DNA of 43,703 nt, taken from Clostridium tetanomorphum. Its GTDB lineage: Bacteria > Bacillota > Clostridia > Clostridiales > Clostridiaceae. The stretch lies in contig NZ_JAGGKA010000026.1 in the NCBI RefSeq assembly GCF_017873215.1, positions 1-43,703 of the forward strand. The letters run 5' to 3'. Made by a program: the position numbers and the translations under genes. Of this stretch, positions 34,471 to 43,565 are shown piece after piece. The number at the start of each line of letters is the position of its first letter. Within the stretch, counting starts at the first letter, position 1. The notes below the pieces were generated by a model. The model was not told where the DNA came from. It did not search any database and worked only from the letters and a program-made list of their open reading frames with translations.

Positions 34471-34935
34471 ATGGGAGAAATAATTCTTACAGAATCAGCT
34501 AAAAAAAAGTTAGAAGCTGAATTAGAATACTTAAAAACAGTTAAAAGAGTAGAAATCAAAACTGCTTTAAAAGTTGCTCGTGCACAAGGAGATCTAAGTG
34601 AAAATGCAGATTACAGTGCAGCAAAGGATGATCAATCTTTAAATGAAACTAGAATACTAGATATAGAATCTCAACTAAAAAAAGCTATAGTAGTTGAAAG
34701 TTCAAGTGACGCAAATGTTTTTGATTTAAATAAAACTGCTATAGTAAAATTCTATGATATAGATGAAGAAGATGAGGTAACCTTAGTAAGTTCTGTAGAA
34801 GCAGATGTAAAGAACATGAAAATTAGCATAGAATCACCTTTAGGAAAAGCATTATATAAATTAACAGTTGGTAAAAGAGTTACAGTTAATTCTCCTGATG
34901 GAGATTATGATGTAGAAATAATAAAAATATTATAA
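34471..34935 (+). CDS. greA: Transcription elongation factor GreA
   Basis: About 154 aa. The N-terminal coiled coil (residues 1-72) has the GreA tip GDLSENADYSAAKDDQ, whose acidic residues reach the polymerase active site to stimulate cleavage of backtracked RNA. The C-terminal FKBP-like domain ends PDGDYDVEIIKIL. ATG 34471 has a GGGATGGTGA site upstream, whereas an in-frame ATG at 34456 has none; the first five codons are probably not translated. Possible promoter TTGATT-N18-TAGAAT at 34,365-34,394. Single gene. Confidence 0.95.
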   Translation: MGEIILTESAKKKLEAELEYLKTVKRVEIKTALKVARAQGDLSENADYSAAKDDQSLNETRILDIESQLKKAIVVESSSDANVFDLNKTAIVKFYDIDEEDEVTLVSSVEADVKNMKISIESPLGKALYKLTVGKRVTVNSPDGDYDVEIIKIL

Positions 34936-34950
34936 TTAAAAATAATTGAA

Positions 34951-34976
34951 AATAGGACTAATTAACTAGTCCTATT
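34951..34976 (+). terminator. Terminator after greA
   Basis: AATAGGACTA pairs with TAGTCCTATT, a perfect 10-bp stem with a 6-nt loop. It is followed by CTTTG on the plus strand and by an AT-rich run on the minus strand, so it may also serve the opposing gene at 34,983. Confidence 0.75.
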
Positions 34977-34982
34977 CTTTGA

Positions 34983-35315
34983 TTAATATATTTTTTTATC
35001 AAATGGCTCTGTATTTATATATAATTCAAATAGCGCTGATGCATCAGTCTCACTTATCTTTCCATCAGACAATTTTCTATATAAAATATATAGATTAGCA
35101 TTCATCTCTGGATTAGTCAACTTTGTCTCCTTCATTTTATGTTCTATCTTTTCTATTAGACTCATAGAATTTGCTTTAATTTCTTTATCAATTAATTCTA
35201 ATATTTCCTCTACTTCTTTTGTAAGCTGTTTATCCTTAGACAGAAATTTTATAGCCATAGCCCTAGATTGAATCCTAACTAAAGTTTCTTTATGAATTAA
35301 TAATTTTTCTTCCAA
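34983..35315 (-). CDS. Conserved-looking hypothetical helical protein
   Basis: 110 aa, largely alpha-helical and charged, beginning MEEKLLIHKETLVRIQSRAM and ending LYINTEPFDKKIY. No signal peptide, membrane helix or known motif. Codon use matches its neighbours and the reading frame is complete, so it is likely real. It converges on greA. I do not recognise a family and assign no function. Confidence 0.65.
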   Translation of the reverse strand: MEEKLLIHKETLVRIQSRAMAIKFLSKDKQLTKEVEEILELIDKEIKANSMSLIEKIEHKMKETKLTNPEMNANLYILYRKLSDGKISETDASALFELYINTEPFDKKIY

Positions 35316-35521
35316 TACTACATACCCCCAAAATATTTATTAAATTTCTATACTATAATTATAATCAAGTATTTCTTTCTTTATTATAACATATTTACTA
35401 TGTCTTCCATAAAATTCTTGATAAACATTCCCTATATTTATCGTTAATTTTTATTATAACATTACCGTAAACCTTCCAACTATACATCTATACTTACAGA
35501 CTTCTTTAGCTAAATCTCAAT

Positions 35522-35561
35522 AAAAAAAACCTAATATGATTTCATAAATATCATACTAAGG
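35522..35561 (-). terminator. Strong terminator after the DUF896 gene
   Basis: Minus strand CCTTAGTATGAT pairs with ATCATATTAGG (single mismatch) over an 8-nt loop and is followed by eight T. It is about 35 nt after the DUF896 stop. Confidence 0.85.
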
Positions 35562-35594
35562 CTTTTATAAAAAAATTAAACAGATATTTTTATA

Positions 35595-35768
35595 CTAGTT
35601 AACTTTTCTTTCAATACATTCTAACTGTTGCCTAAAGTTCTTTCTAAAATTTTCTAAGTATTTCTCTCTTAAAACTTTTTGTTCTTGTTTTTCTTCTTCT
35701 GTTAATCCTTCCTCTTTACTTTTTTTATATAATAAATTAATTCTAGCTATTAATTCTTCCATATTCAT
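35595..35768 (-). CDS. DUF896 (UPF0291, YnzC-like) small protein
   Basis: 57 aa, starting MNMEELIARINLLYKKSKEE, with GLTEEEKQEQ, LREKYLENFRKNFR and QQLECIERKVN. This is the DUF896 pattern: a two-helix hairpin joined by GLTxEE. In Bacillus, YnzC lies in an SOS-linked operon, but the molecular function is unknown. The ATG follows GGAGG by 5 nt. Single gene with its own terminator. Confidence 0.9.
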   Translation of the reverse strand: MNMEELIARINLLYKKSKEEGLTEEEKQEQKVLREKYLENFRKNFRQQLECIERKVN

Positions 35769-35863
35769 AAACTCCTCCTACTTTAAGTAAAAATGTTTTT
35801 ATATTATATCATAGAAAAAAAATTTACTCAATGAATATAACATGTAATCATATAATTAACCTT

Positions 35864-36811
35864 TTATTCCTTTGGTAAATATTTTTGAATTTTACAATAA
35901 AGTTCTCCTGAAGAAAAGGGCTTAGAAATATGATCTTCCATACCAGCATTTATACATTTCTCTTTATCCTTATCTTGTGAGTAAGCTGTCATAGCAATAA
36001 TGGGAATATGTTTAAAACCGCTTCTCTCTTTTTCCCTTATAATCTTAACTGTTTCATAGCCATCTAATATTGGCATTTCTAAATCCATAAGTATTACATC
36101 CACTTTATTTTTTTCAATAATATCTAGTGCTATTTTACCATTTGACGCACATATAGTGCTATAACCCTTTTTATTTAAAAAAGAAATAGCTATTTGCTTG
36201 CTTATTTCGTTATCCTCCACAACTAACACTACCACATTAGAGAAATTTTTTAGTTTGTCTACCTTCTTACTAAAAATTGTATTAGCATCACAATTACAGT
36301 TTTCAATATAGTTTTTATGTTTTTCTACATTATTTATTATATTCTTTAGCTTATATAATTCATTATTTTTCTTTCTTAACTCATTCTCTAAAAACGTTAT
36401 CTTAATGTTGGCCTTCTTTAACTCATAACATTTTTCTTTTAAAGCTTCTGCTACTTCTTTTTTGTCACTTATATCCCTTATAATACTTAATAAAACTTCT
36501 TCACATCCTAAATTTATAAATTTAGATTTAACTTCTACTGGGAATTTAGTACCATCTTTCCTAAAATGGCTAGTTTGGAAAAATACAACTTCGTCTTTCA
36601 TAGCTCTTATTATTTGTCTTTTTACAACACTTTTTATTTTTTTATTACGTAACTCATGTATATTCATATTTAGTAATTCATCATAACTATATCCATAACA
36701 TTTAATAGCATTTTCATTTGCATATAGTATTTTACCTTCTGGTGATAAAATCAATATTATGCTATCAGAAATATTAAATAAATGCTTATAGATTTCATTG
36801 TATATTTCCAC
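35864..36811 (-). CDS. PAS - coiled coil - receiver protein without a kinase domain
   Basis: About 315 aa. A PAS domain (residues 8-125; SDSIILILSPEGKILYANEN, HFRKDGTKFPVEVKS) is followed by a coiled coil (to about 170) and a CheY-like receiver (195-315). The receiver has the acidic pair VVEDNE, phospho-acceptor LMDLEMPILDG, the switch Thr (MTAYS) and Lys (SKPF). Such receivers are usually attached to hybrid histidine kinases. Here no kinase or output domain is present, so it probably receives phosphate from another kinase. GTG 36811 follows GGAGGGG; it is co-transcribed with the c-di-GMP enzyme 21 nt upstream. Confidence 0.85.
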   Translation of the reverse strand: MEIYNEIYKHLFNISDSIILILSPEGKILYANENAIKCYGYSYDELLNMNIHELRNKKIKSVVKRQIIRAMKDEVVFFQTSHFRKDGTKFPVEVKSKFINLGCEEVLLSIIRDISDKKEVAEALKEKCYELKKANIKITFLENELRKKNNELYKLKNIINNVEKHKNYIENCNCDANTIFSKKVDKLKNFSNVVVLVVEDNEISKQIAISFLNKKGYSTICASNGKIALDIIEKNKVDVILMDLEMPILDGYETVKIIREKERSGFKHIPIIAMTAYSQDKDKEKCINAGMEDHISKPFSSGELYCKIQKYLPKE

Positions 36812-36832
36812 AAAAATCCCCTCCATTTATGC

Positions 36833-39514
36833 TTAACTTAATTTCGTTAGTAGATTTTCTGCATCCTGTAATGCTAGTGGTTTGCTAAAATAATAACCTT
36901 GAATTCTATCGCATTTCATGTCCTGTAATAACCATACTTGATCTTCTTTTTCTACTCCTTCTGCTATTACATCCATATTTATTCTATGTGCCAATTTTAT
37001 TATACCATGAGTAATATCTTTATCATTAGAATTAAAGTTAATATTATCAATAAATGATTTATCAATTTTTATGGTACTTATTGGTAAACTTTTTAAATAA
37101 TTAAAAGAAGAATAGCCTGTACCAAAATCATCTAAAGCTACCTTTATTTCCAAGTCTCTGAATTCTTTTAATAATTCCATACTACAATCTAAGGATTCCA
37201 TAAGTATAGTTTCCGTTATCTCAAATTCTAAATATTTAGTATCTACTTTTGACTCTTCAATAATTTTTCGTACAACTTTACCAAAGTCTTTATGTTGTAT
37301 CTGCACAGTTGATAAATTTATAGCCATAATAAATGGCTTATATCCTTTTTTCATCCACTCCGCATGTTGATTACATGCAGTTTTTATAATCCATTCTCCT
37401 ATAGGCAAAATAAGTCCTGTCTCCTCTGCAATAGGTATAAATTCTGCTGGGGATACCCACCCTAATTCTTTACTCTTCCATCTTAACAAGGCTTCAAATC
37501 CTACTAACCTCCTTGAATTTACATCTATCTGCGGTTGATAATATACCTGTAATTCATTATTCTCTAAAGCTTCCCTTAATCCCTTTTCTATCTCTGTTTT
37601 TCTTACAACTTCATCTCTCATATCTTTTGTAAAAAAGCAATAATTGTTCTTGCCAAAGTTTTTTGCTCTATACATAGCAGTATCAGCGTTTTTTAATAAT
37701 ATATTTACATCTATGCTATCTTGTGGGAAAATACTTATTCCCATACTTGCAGATGTATACATATGTTTTCTTCCTATTTCTAAAGGGTTATTTAGCATAC
37801 TTTTTATTTCTTCACATAAATTTATTACATTATTATAATCTTTATCGCAATATAAATATATTAAAAATTCATCTCCACCTACTCTAGCTACAGCACTAGT
37901 TTCTCCAACACAAAATTCAAGTATCCCCGCTACCACTTTTAACAATTGATCTCCATAATTATGTCCTAATGTATCATTTATTTTTTTAAAATTATCTAAA
38001 TCTAAAAATATTACTGCAATATTTTCATCACTATCTTCTCTTAATACTTTATTCATATGATTTTGTAGATTATTTAAAAACAATCTTTTGTTAGGTAAAT
38101 TAGTAAGTTGATCATAGGATGCCATCTGCAGCATCTTTTCATCTGATTTTTTTCTATCTGTAATATCTGTTAATGATCCAGACAATCTTACTGCTCTACC
38201 TTCATTGTTCCACAATGCTTTTCCTCTATTAAATATCCACTTATAATCACCATCACTAGATTTTACTCTAAAAGTACTTTTATATAAAGAAACTTCCCCT
38301 CTAATATATTTATTAAAATCCTCTATTGCTATTTTTTTATCTTCTGGGTGAATTATAGTTTTTATAATTTTTTTCATACTTATATTTTCATTTAAACTAT
38401 ATCCAACAATATTTTCCCATCTATCCGATATAAAAAGTTTTCCTTTCTCTATATTCCATTCCCATATAGCATCATTGGCTCCATCTACTGCTAGTTTATA
38501 TCTTTCTTCACTAATTCTTAAAGCTTCTTCACTTTTTTGCAATTCTTCATATTTAAATCTAAGTTCCTCTTCTGTAGCAGCTAATTCTTCATAAACTGCT
38601 GAAAGATCTTCATAGCTTTGTTGTAATTTTACTTCATCTTCTTTTAATTTATCTTTAAGCTTTGTTAACTCATCTATCTTATTATTCTTATTTAATATTT
38701 CTATTTCTAAATAAAAAATAAACAATATTAATAATACTAAAGTAATAGTAGCCGCAACTAATTCGTCTAAAATATTCTTTATATAATTTTGTTTACTAGA
38801 AACTTGGATCTTTAAATTATTATCAAGTACGTGTATATTTTTTTCACATATATGGCCTTTATGAACTTCACTACCATAGAATTCACCTTTATTAGAAATG
38901 GATATATTATAACTTCTTAATATTTCTTTTTTTATATTGTTGTTAAGAAATTTTTCTAAATCTATTGCACATACAATAAGTCCATTAAATTTTCCATCTT
39001 TAAAAATCGGATATTTCACTATAATAGCTTTAATATTATAATCCAAATAATTCAAGTCCTTTGGCCCTGATATAATGATTTTCTTATCTTTCATTTCTTT
39101 ATTTAAATATATCAAATCTTCGGAAACATATTGTAATGATTTACCTATCACAAGCCCAAGACCTTCTTTAGGATAAATCATATCTGTTATATTATCTTTA
39201 TTCTTATGCTCTAGAAATAATATATCAGGAAAATTTTTCATATAATACTCACTTAATTTATTAAAACTTTTCTCAGTTATATTTTCATCTATAGAAAAAT
39301 TATATCCAAAAGAAATTAAAGGGGATATGTTAATATTAATATTTTCTTGTATTTTTCCACTTACATCTTCCCCAATTATGTCTATATTATGCTCTGCCAT
39401 ATTTACCTTATATTTATAAAAAATACTTTCAAAAAGTATAAGCATTATAATTATTAAAATAATTTGAAGCGATATATATCTTGTATTTTTAATTTTAAAT
39501 CTTTCTTTTTTCAT
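36833..39514 (-). CDS. Membrane sensor with PAS, GGDEF and EAL domains (c-di-GMP turnover)
   Basis: About 893 aa. A membrane helix (13-30), an extracytoplasmic sensing region (about 31-250), a second helix (255-273), coiled coil (275-335), PAS with PAC (335-455), GGDEF (460-625) and EAL (640-890) follow in order. The cyclase motif is intact (ARVGGDEF) but the inhibitory RxxD is missing before it. The EAL domain keeps EALLRW, INLS, EITET, DDFGTGYSS, KIDKSF and IAEGVE, so phosphodiesterase activity is likely. It would set local c-di-GMP, read by the PilZ protein at 3,248. ATG 39514 follows GGAGG by 8 nt. Confidence 0.92.
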   Translation of the reverse strand: MKKERFKIKNTRYISLQIILIIIMLILFESIFYKYKVNMAEHNIDIIGEDVSGKIQENININISPLISFGYNFSIDENITEKSFNKLSEYYMKNFPDILFLEHKNKDNITDMIYPKEGLGLVIGKSLQYVSEDLIYLNKEMKDKKIIISGPKDLNYLDYNIKAIIVKYPIFKDGKFNGLIVCAIDLEKFLNNNIKKEILRSYNISISNKGEFYGSEVHKGHICEKNIHVLDNNLKIQVSSKQNYIKNILDELVAATITLVLLILFIFYLEIEILNKNNKIDELTKLKDKLKEDEVKLQQSYEDLSAVYEELAATEEELRFKYEELQKSEEALRISEERYKLAVDGANDAIWEWNIEKGKLFISDRWENIVGYSLNENISMKKIIKTIIHPEDKKIAIEDFNKYIRGEVSLYKSTFRVKSSDGDYKWIFNRGKALWNNEGRAVRLSGSLTDITDRKKSDEKMLQMASYDQLTNLPNKRLFLNNLQNHMNKVLREDSDENIAVIFLDLDNFKKINDTLGHNYGDQLLKVVAGILEFCVGETSAVARVGGDEFLIYLYCDKDYNNVINLCEEIKSMLNNPLEIGRKHMYTSASMGISIFPQDSIDVNILLKNADTAMYRAKNFGKNNYCFFTKDMRDEVVRKTEIEKGLREALENNELQVYYQPQIDVNSRRLVGFEALLRWKSKELGWVSPAEFIPIAEETGLILPIGEWIIKTACNQHAEWMKKGYKPFIMAINLSTVQIQHKDFGKVVRKIIEESKVDTKYLEFEITETILMESLDCSMELLKEFRDLEIKVALDDFGTGYSSFNYLKSLPISTIKIDKSFIDNINFNSNDKDITHGIIKLAHRINMDVIAEGVEKEDQVWLLQDMKCDRIQGYYFSKPLALQDAENLLTKLS

Positions 39515-39660
39515 CAATCATTCCTCCATATATGATTAATTATACATTTAATACAATGTTTTAACAATATATTACAAAATAATTTTATTTTTCTTAAAAT
39601 ATTGCAAAATTATATAAATATTCCTAAACTTAAATTAAAATTTGGGACTTATATTAACAC

Positions 39661-39689
39661 TTGTAACATTAACATAAAAATACTATAAT
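39661..39689 (+). promoter_or_regulatory. Probable sigma-A promoter of the antiporter gene
   Basis: TTGTAA (39,661-39,666), 17-nt spacer, TATAAT (39,684-39,689), about 90 nt upstream of the start codon. Confidence 0.7.
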
Positions 39690-39781
39690 AGATTTAAATT
39701 TCATCTGAAATAAACTTATAAAAAAAGATTTATCTGAAGCCAATAACTACTTAAAATTAACTTTAGAAAGAAGGGCTGAAT

Positions 39782-41215
39782 TTGGAAAATATAAGTTTTG
39801 AATCTATATTAATAATATCATTACTAGCTTTTATAACCCCAATTATTATAAGTACATTTGAAAAAATCAAAATTCCCTATGTAGTTGGAGAAATATTTGT
39901 TGGATTAATAGTAGGTAAAAGTTTTTTTAATATAGTTCATGATGATTTATGGATAGTTTTTTTATCTAATTTAGGTCTTGCCTATTTATTATTTTTGAGT
40001 GGATTAGAAATTGACATAGATGATTTAACTCCAAAAGAAGGGGACAGACGTGGATTAAAAAATGTTTTTATATGTATAACAATGTTTTTAAGTTCTATTT
40101 TCGTCTCATTTATTATTTCAAAAATTTTATCTAGCCTCAATTTAATAACTAATGTAGGTTTTTTTACTTTTTTATTTGCCTCCTCTGCTCCAGGTCTTTT
40201 AGTTCCTTTTCTAAAAGAAAGAGAAATTTTAGATACTGAATATGGACAGATACTTTTAATCTTTTCTCTTATAGGAGAATTTATATGCTTAATAGCTATG
40301 ACTATTTTATCTTCTACTGCAAGTGGAAATCTAAGTTATGAAAATTTCTTGTTTATTATTGTACTATTAGCTTCTTTTTTACTTTATATAATTTCAAAGA
40401 AGTTTTTTAAAATATTTGATTTTTCAAAAGCAGCCTTTAAAAATCTTCATATAGAAGTTAGAGCGGCTTTTGCTTTAATTCTTGTTTTAGTTTCAGTATC
40501 TCATGTAGTGCGCTCTGAAATAGTTTTAGGATCTTTCCTTGCAGGATTAATATTTGCTTTATTATTTAGAAGAGAAAAAGAAGATTTAAAATTCAAACTA
40601 GATATAATAGGTTATGGTTTCTTAATTCCTATATTCTTTATTGAAGTTGGAGTAAACCTTGATGTAAGTTCAGTTTTTCAAGATTACAACACATTACTTA
40701 TGATACCAATTTTGCTTTTAATATTCTTTGTAGTTAAATTAGTACCTAGTTTAATATTTGGATTCTTTTATGGCTTTGATAAAACCTTATCTTCTTCATT
40801 TATATTATCAAGCCAATTAAGTTTAATGATTGTAGGGTCTCAAATTGCCTACAATATAAAAATTATTGATGCATCTACTTATTCTCTTTTTATAATTACA
40901 ACGGTAATATCCGCATTACTATTTCCAATATTTTTTGATAAAAGTTTTAAAGCTGAAGGAATTACCAAAAAGAAAAAAAGAAATATTGATAAAATATGCA
41001 TAAGAGAAACGGTAGTTACCAATGAACACATACTTAATAAACCTTTAAAGGATATATCTTTTCCTGAAAATTGCAGAGTATTTATGATAATACGTGACGA
41101 AAAAGAAATTATCCCTAACGGAGAAACTGTTCTCATGTTAGGAGACATACTGATATTGGCTGGAATTAAAGATCACGAAGAAGATATGCTAAAAGTAGTT
41201 AATAATAATTTCTAA
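39782..41215 (+). CDS. CPA2-family cation/proton antiporter with RCK_C domain
   Basis: 477 aa. About 12 membrane helices cover residues 1-385, including IPYVVGEIFVGLIVGKSFF and FLSGLEIDIDDL, typical of the Kef/NapA type. A C-terminal cytoplasmic domain (about 400-477; VVTNEHILNKPLKDISFPEN, GDILILAG) matches RCK_C (TrkA-C), which binds nucleotides such as c-di-AMP in Firmicute K+ transporters. It likely exchanges Na+ or K+ for protons. The start is TTG after GAAGGG; an inverted-repeat terminator follows. Confidence 0.9.
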   Translation: MENISFESILIISLLAFITPIIISTFEKIKIPYVVGEIFVGLIVGKSFFNIVHDDLWIVFLSNLGLAYLLFLSGLEIDIDDLTPKEGDRRGLKNVFICITMFLSSIFVSFIISKILSSLNLITNVGFFTFLFASSAPGLLVPFLKEREILDTEYGQILLIFSLIGEFICLIAMTILSSTASGNLSYENFLFIIVLLASFLLYIISKKFFKIFDFSKAAFKNLHIEVRAAFALILVLVSVSHVVRSEIVLGSFLAGLIFALLFRREKEDLKFKLDIIGYGFLIPIFFIEVGVNLDVSSVFQDYNTLLMIPILLLIFFVVKLVPSLIFGFFYGFDKTLSSSFILSSQLSLMIVGSQIAYNIKIIDASTYSLFIITTVISALLFPIFFDKSFKAEGITKKKKRNIDKICIRETVVTNEHILNKPLKDISFPENCRVFMIIRDEKEIIPNGETVLMLGDILILAGIKDHEEDMLKVVNNNF

Positions 41216-41216
41216 A

Positions 41217-41247
41217 ATACTCCCTATGGAAGTTCCATAGGGAGTAT
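41217..41247. terminator. Bidirectional terminator between antiporter and second flagellin
   Basis: ATACTCCCTATGGAA and TTCCATAGGGAGTAT form a perfect 15-bp inverted repeat around a single G (loop of several bases in practice). The genes on either side converge on it. Confidence 0.8.
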
Positions 41248-41249
41248 TA

Positions 41250-42059
41250 CTATTGTATAAGATTTTTTATTGATTCTATATTCCCTTTTGTTACAGAGTA
41301 CATCATTTCACTATATTTAGACATTACATCATCTTTAACCATTCCCATAACAGAGGAAGCCATGTCTAGATCTTTAATTACAGATAAGGATTTAGTTATA
41401 TTAATATTAGCATTAGATGTATCCATCAATGCGTGTTGAAGATTATTACTATAACTTCCTATTTCTGTTCTTATATCATTAACTTTTGTCAAAGCCTCTT
41501 TCATATAAGAAATTGCTTTTTCTCCATTTTCTGAACTTAGTATATCCACATCTTTAATATTTAAACTATCAGTGGTTACAGAATAAAGTTTAATACCCAT
41601 AGTAGTATATGGATTGTCTTTTATCTGAAGAGTTAATGTCTTATCTTCATCTAAAAGTTTTATACCATTAAAATCAGTTTTATTTACAATATCCTCTATA
41701 CTTTTTTTTAATTGCTGAAATTCATCATTTAATGATTTTCTATCGTTATCTTCTAAAGTTCCATTAGCAGCTCTTACGGATAATTCGCTCATTCTATGTA
41801 TATGCTTAGTAATGTCATCTAGAGCTCCATCTGCAACTTGAAGAAGAGATATACCATCTTGTATATTTCTCTCTGCCTGTGAAAGTCCTCTTACTTGTGC
41901 CTTAAAACTTTCACTTATAGAAAGCCCCGCTGCATTATCCGCTGCTCTATTTATCTTAAATCCAGAAGATACTTTCTCCATAACTTTTTCCTTTTCCTTT
42001 TTAACTTGCCCCAATCTATTGGAGGAAGAAAAAGTATATATATTATTTATTAACATCAT
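41250..42059 (-). CDS. Atypical flagellin (second flagellin-family gene)
   Basis: About 269 aa. The N-terminal flagellin region is normal: VMEKVSSGFKINRAADNAAG, SISESFKAQVRGLSQAERNI, QDGISLLQVADGALDDI. The C-terminus keeps IKDLDMASSVMGMVKDDV but then reads MMYSVTKGNIESIKNLIQ in place of the usual AMLAQANQxPQxVLxLL, so the polymerisation helix is rewritten. The central region is almost absent. It could be a minor filament or junction subunit, or no longer polymerise alone. The start (42059 or 42056) follows GAGGAGGTGAT. It has a SigD promoter. Confidence 0.85.
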   Translation of the reverse strand: MMLINNIYTFSSSNRLGQVKKEKEKVMEKVSSGFKINRAADNAAGLSISESFKAQVRGLSQAERNIQDGISLLQVADGALDDITKHIHRMSELSVRAANGTLEDNDRKSLNDEFQQLKKSIEDIVNKTDFNGIKLLDEDKTLTLQIKDNPYTTMGIKLYSVTTDSLNIKDVDILSSENGEKAISYMKEALTKVNDIRTEIGSYSNNLQHALMDTSNANINITKSLSVIKDLDMASSVMGMVKDDVMSKYSEMMYSVTKGNIESIKNLIQ

Positions 42060-42089
42060 TATCACCTCCTCAAATTTCCATATATTAAA

Positions 42090-42116
42090 TTATCGGAAAT
42101 ATTTATCTATTATTTA
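42090..42116 (-). promoter_or_regulatory. SigD (sigma-28) promoter of the second flagellin
   Basis: Minus strand TAAA (42,113-42,116), 15-nt spacer, TCCGATAA (42,090-42,097): 7 of 8 in the -10 and exact spacing. Confidence 0.88.
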
Positions 42117-42132
42117 CTATAGTAGGCAAAAA

Positions 42133-42166
42133 CCTATAGAGCAATTTTTTAAGTTTACTCTATAGG
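42133..42166 (-). terminator. Terminator after the yjfB-family gene
   Basis: CCTATAGAG and CTCTATAGG (9 bp, 16-nt loop) followed on the minus strand by TTTTTG. It separates the yjfB-type gene from the flagellin promoter just downstream. Confidence 0.75.
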
Positions 42167-42202
42167 CTTGATGTCATAAGTATTTTGTTTTGTTTTATTA
42201 AA

Positions 42203-42379
42203 CTATACTCTTATATCTAGATTTTGTCCAAGATTTGGTGTCATTGATTTTTCCATCATTTCCGTCATAGCTTGAGCTGTTTCTTTTCCTACATTCATGG
42301 ACATTTTCATTACAGCTAAGCTTGTAGCCTCCATAAGCTTATTTTGATTCATTACTACTGACATTCCTGCTATATCCAT
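42203..42379 (-). CDS. YjfB family putative motility protein
   Basis: 58 aa: MDIAGMSVVMNQNKLMEATS, then a Met-rich amphipathic helix (LAVMKMSMNVGKETAQAM) and NLGQNLDIRV at the end. This matches the YjfB_motility family, whose Bacillus member is SigD-controlled; molecular function is unknown. Here too a SigD promoter lies directly upstream (42,400-42,426), supporting the call. The ATG follows AGGGGTGA. It is a single-gene unit closed by its own terminator. Confidence 0.88.
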   Translation of the reverse strand: MDIAGMSVVMNQNKLMEATSLAVMKMSMNVGKETAQAMTEMMEKSMTPNLGQNLDIRV

Positions 42380-42399
42380 TTTATCACCCCTTAGTATAA

Positions 42400-42426
42400 G
42401 TATCGTATTTTATATAAAATTATTTA
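42400..42426 (-). promoter_or_regulatory. SigD (sigma-28) promoter of the yjfB-family gene
   Basis: Minus strand TAAA (42,423-42,426), exactly 15-nt spacer, TACGATAC (42,400-42,407). The -10 core matches the flagellin promoter at 25,385 in 7 of 8 bases. Confidence 0.7.
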
Positions 42427-42454
42427 AGAGTGACAAAACATAAAACTAAAAACA

Positions 42455-43528
42455 TTATTTTTTACTTCTATCCATAATCCATTTCGCCATTTTAGGAGCT
42501 ATCTCCTTTTGTGATTTTGAACTAACATACATTCCTATATGTCCCACTGGGAAAGAACACATCTCTTTATCCATACTGCTTACACATTTGTTTAGAGCTT
42601 TACTTGCTGATGGTGGAACTAAATGATCGTATTCTGCATATATATTTAAAAGTGGCATATTAATATTTTTTAAATCTACTTTCTTATCTCCAATCATTAA
42701 TTCCCCTTTTACTAATTTATTATCTTGATATAAGTCCTTTACAAATTGTCTTAAAGTTTCACCAGCTTGTCCTGGACTATCAAATATCCACTTTTCCATT
42801 CTCATGAAATTACCCATTACATCTGGATCATCCATATTTTCAATAACCCCTAAATACTTATCTATCATAAGTTGAAAAGGTTTTAATATTACAAAACCTG
42901 AATTCATTACTCCACCTGGAACAACACCATAAGCATCTACCATATTATCTATATTAAGATGTTTTCCCCACTTAAATAAAAGTCCTTCATCTGTATCAAA
43001 ATCTATAGGAGTAACCATAGTTACCAAATTTTTTATTTTATCAGGATGTAATGCTGAATATATAGTTGAAAATGTTCCTCCCTGGCATACCCCTATAAGA
43101 TTAACCTTATCTACATTGTTCTCTTTACATATAACATCTACTGCATTATTTATATATCCGTCTATATAGTCCTCCATAGTTAAATATCTATCTTCTGCTG
43201 TAGGGTATCCCCAATCAATTATATATATATCCAATCCTAATTCTAATAGATTCTTTATTACACTTCTATCCTGCTGTATATCCATCATGTACTGTCTATT
43301 TACTAAAGCATAAACAATCAAAGTAGGAACTTTACATGAACTTTTTACTAAAGGCTTATAATGATATAATTTCATTTTATCCTCTTTATAAACAAGTTCC
43401 TTTGGAGTACAATCAGACCCTTCTTCATCTATATTCATCATAACTTCCATACCTTTTAACATCTTCTTTTGCAATGAAACAACCTCATTGAAAGACTTTT
43501 CCATATCTATTCCATAAGCTAACTTCAT
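42455..43528 (-). CDS. phaC: Polyhydroxyalkanoate synthase PhaC (class III type)
   Basis: 357 aa alpha/beta-hydrolase-fold synthase. The nucleophile elbow is GVCQGG with Cys148 (not Ser, as in lipases), Asp301 is in EYDHLVPP and His330 in VGHIGMY. These agree closely with the class III triad (Cys149, Asp302, His331). Family sequences IDWGYPTAEDRYLTMEDYI are present. It polymerises (R)-3-hydroxyacyl-CoA into storage polyester and needs the PhaE subunit, encoded just upstream. The ATG has AAAGGAGG 7-8 nt before it. Confidence 0.93.
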   Translation of the reverse strand: MKLAYGIDMEKSFNEVVSLQKKMLKGMEVMMNIDEEGSDCTPKELVYKEDKMKLYHYKPLVKSSCKVPTLIVYALVNRQYMMDIQQDRSVIKNLLELGLDIYIIDWGYPTAEDRYLTMEDYIDGYINNAVDVICKENNVDKVNLIGVCQGGTFSTIYSALHPDKIKNLVTMVTPIDFDTDEGLLFKWGKHLNIDNMVDAYGVVPGGVMNSGFVILKPFQLMIDKYLGVIENMDDPDVMGNFMRMEKWIFDSPGQAGETLRQFVKDLYQDNKLVKGELMIGDKKVDLKNINMPLLNIYAEYDHLVPPSASKALNKCVSSMDKEMCSFPVGHIGMYVSSKSQKEIAPKMAKWIMDRSKK

Positions 43529-43565
43529 ACTTAGTCCTCCTTTTTATCCTATTAAAAAGTTAAAA

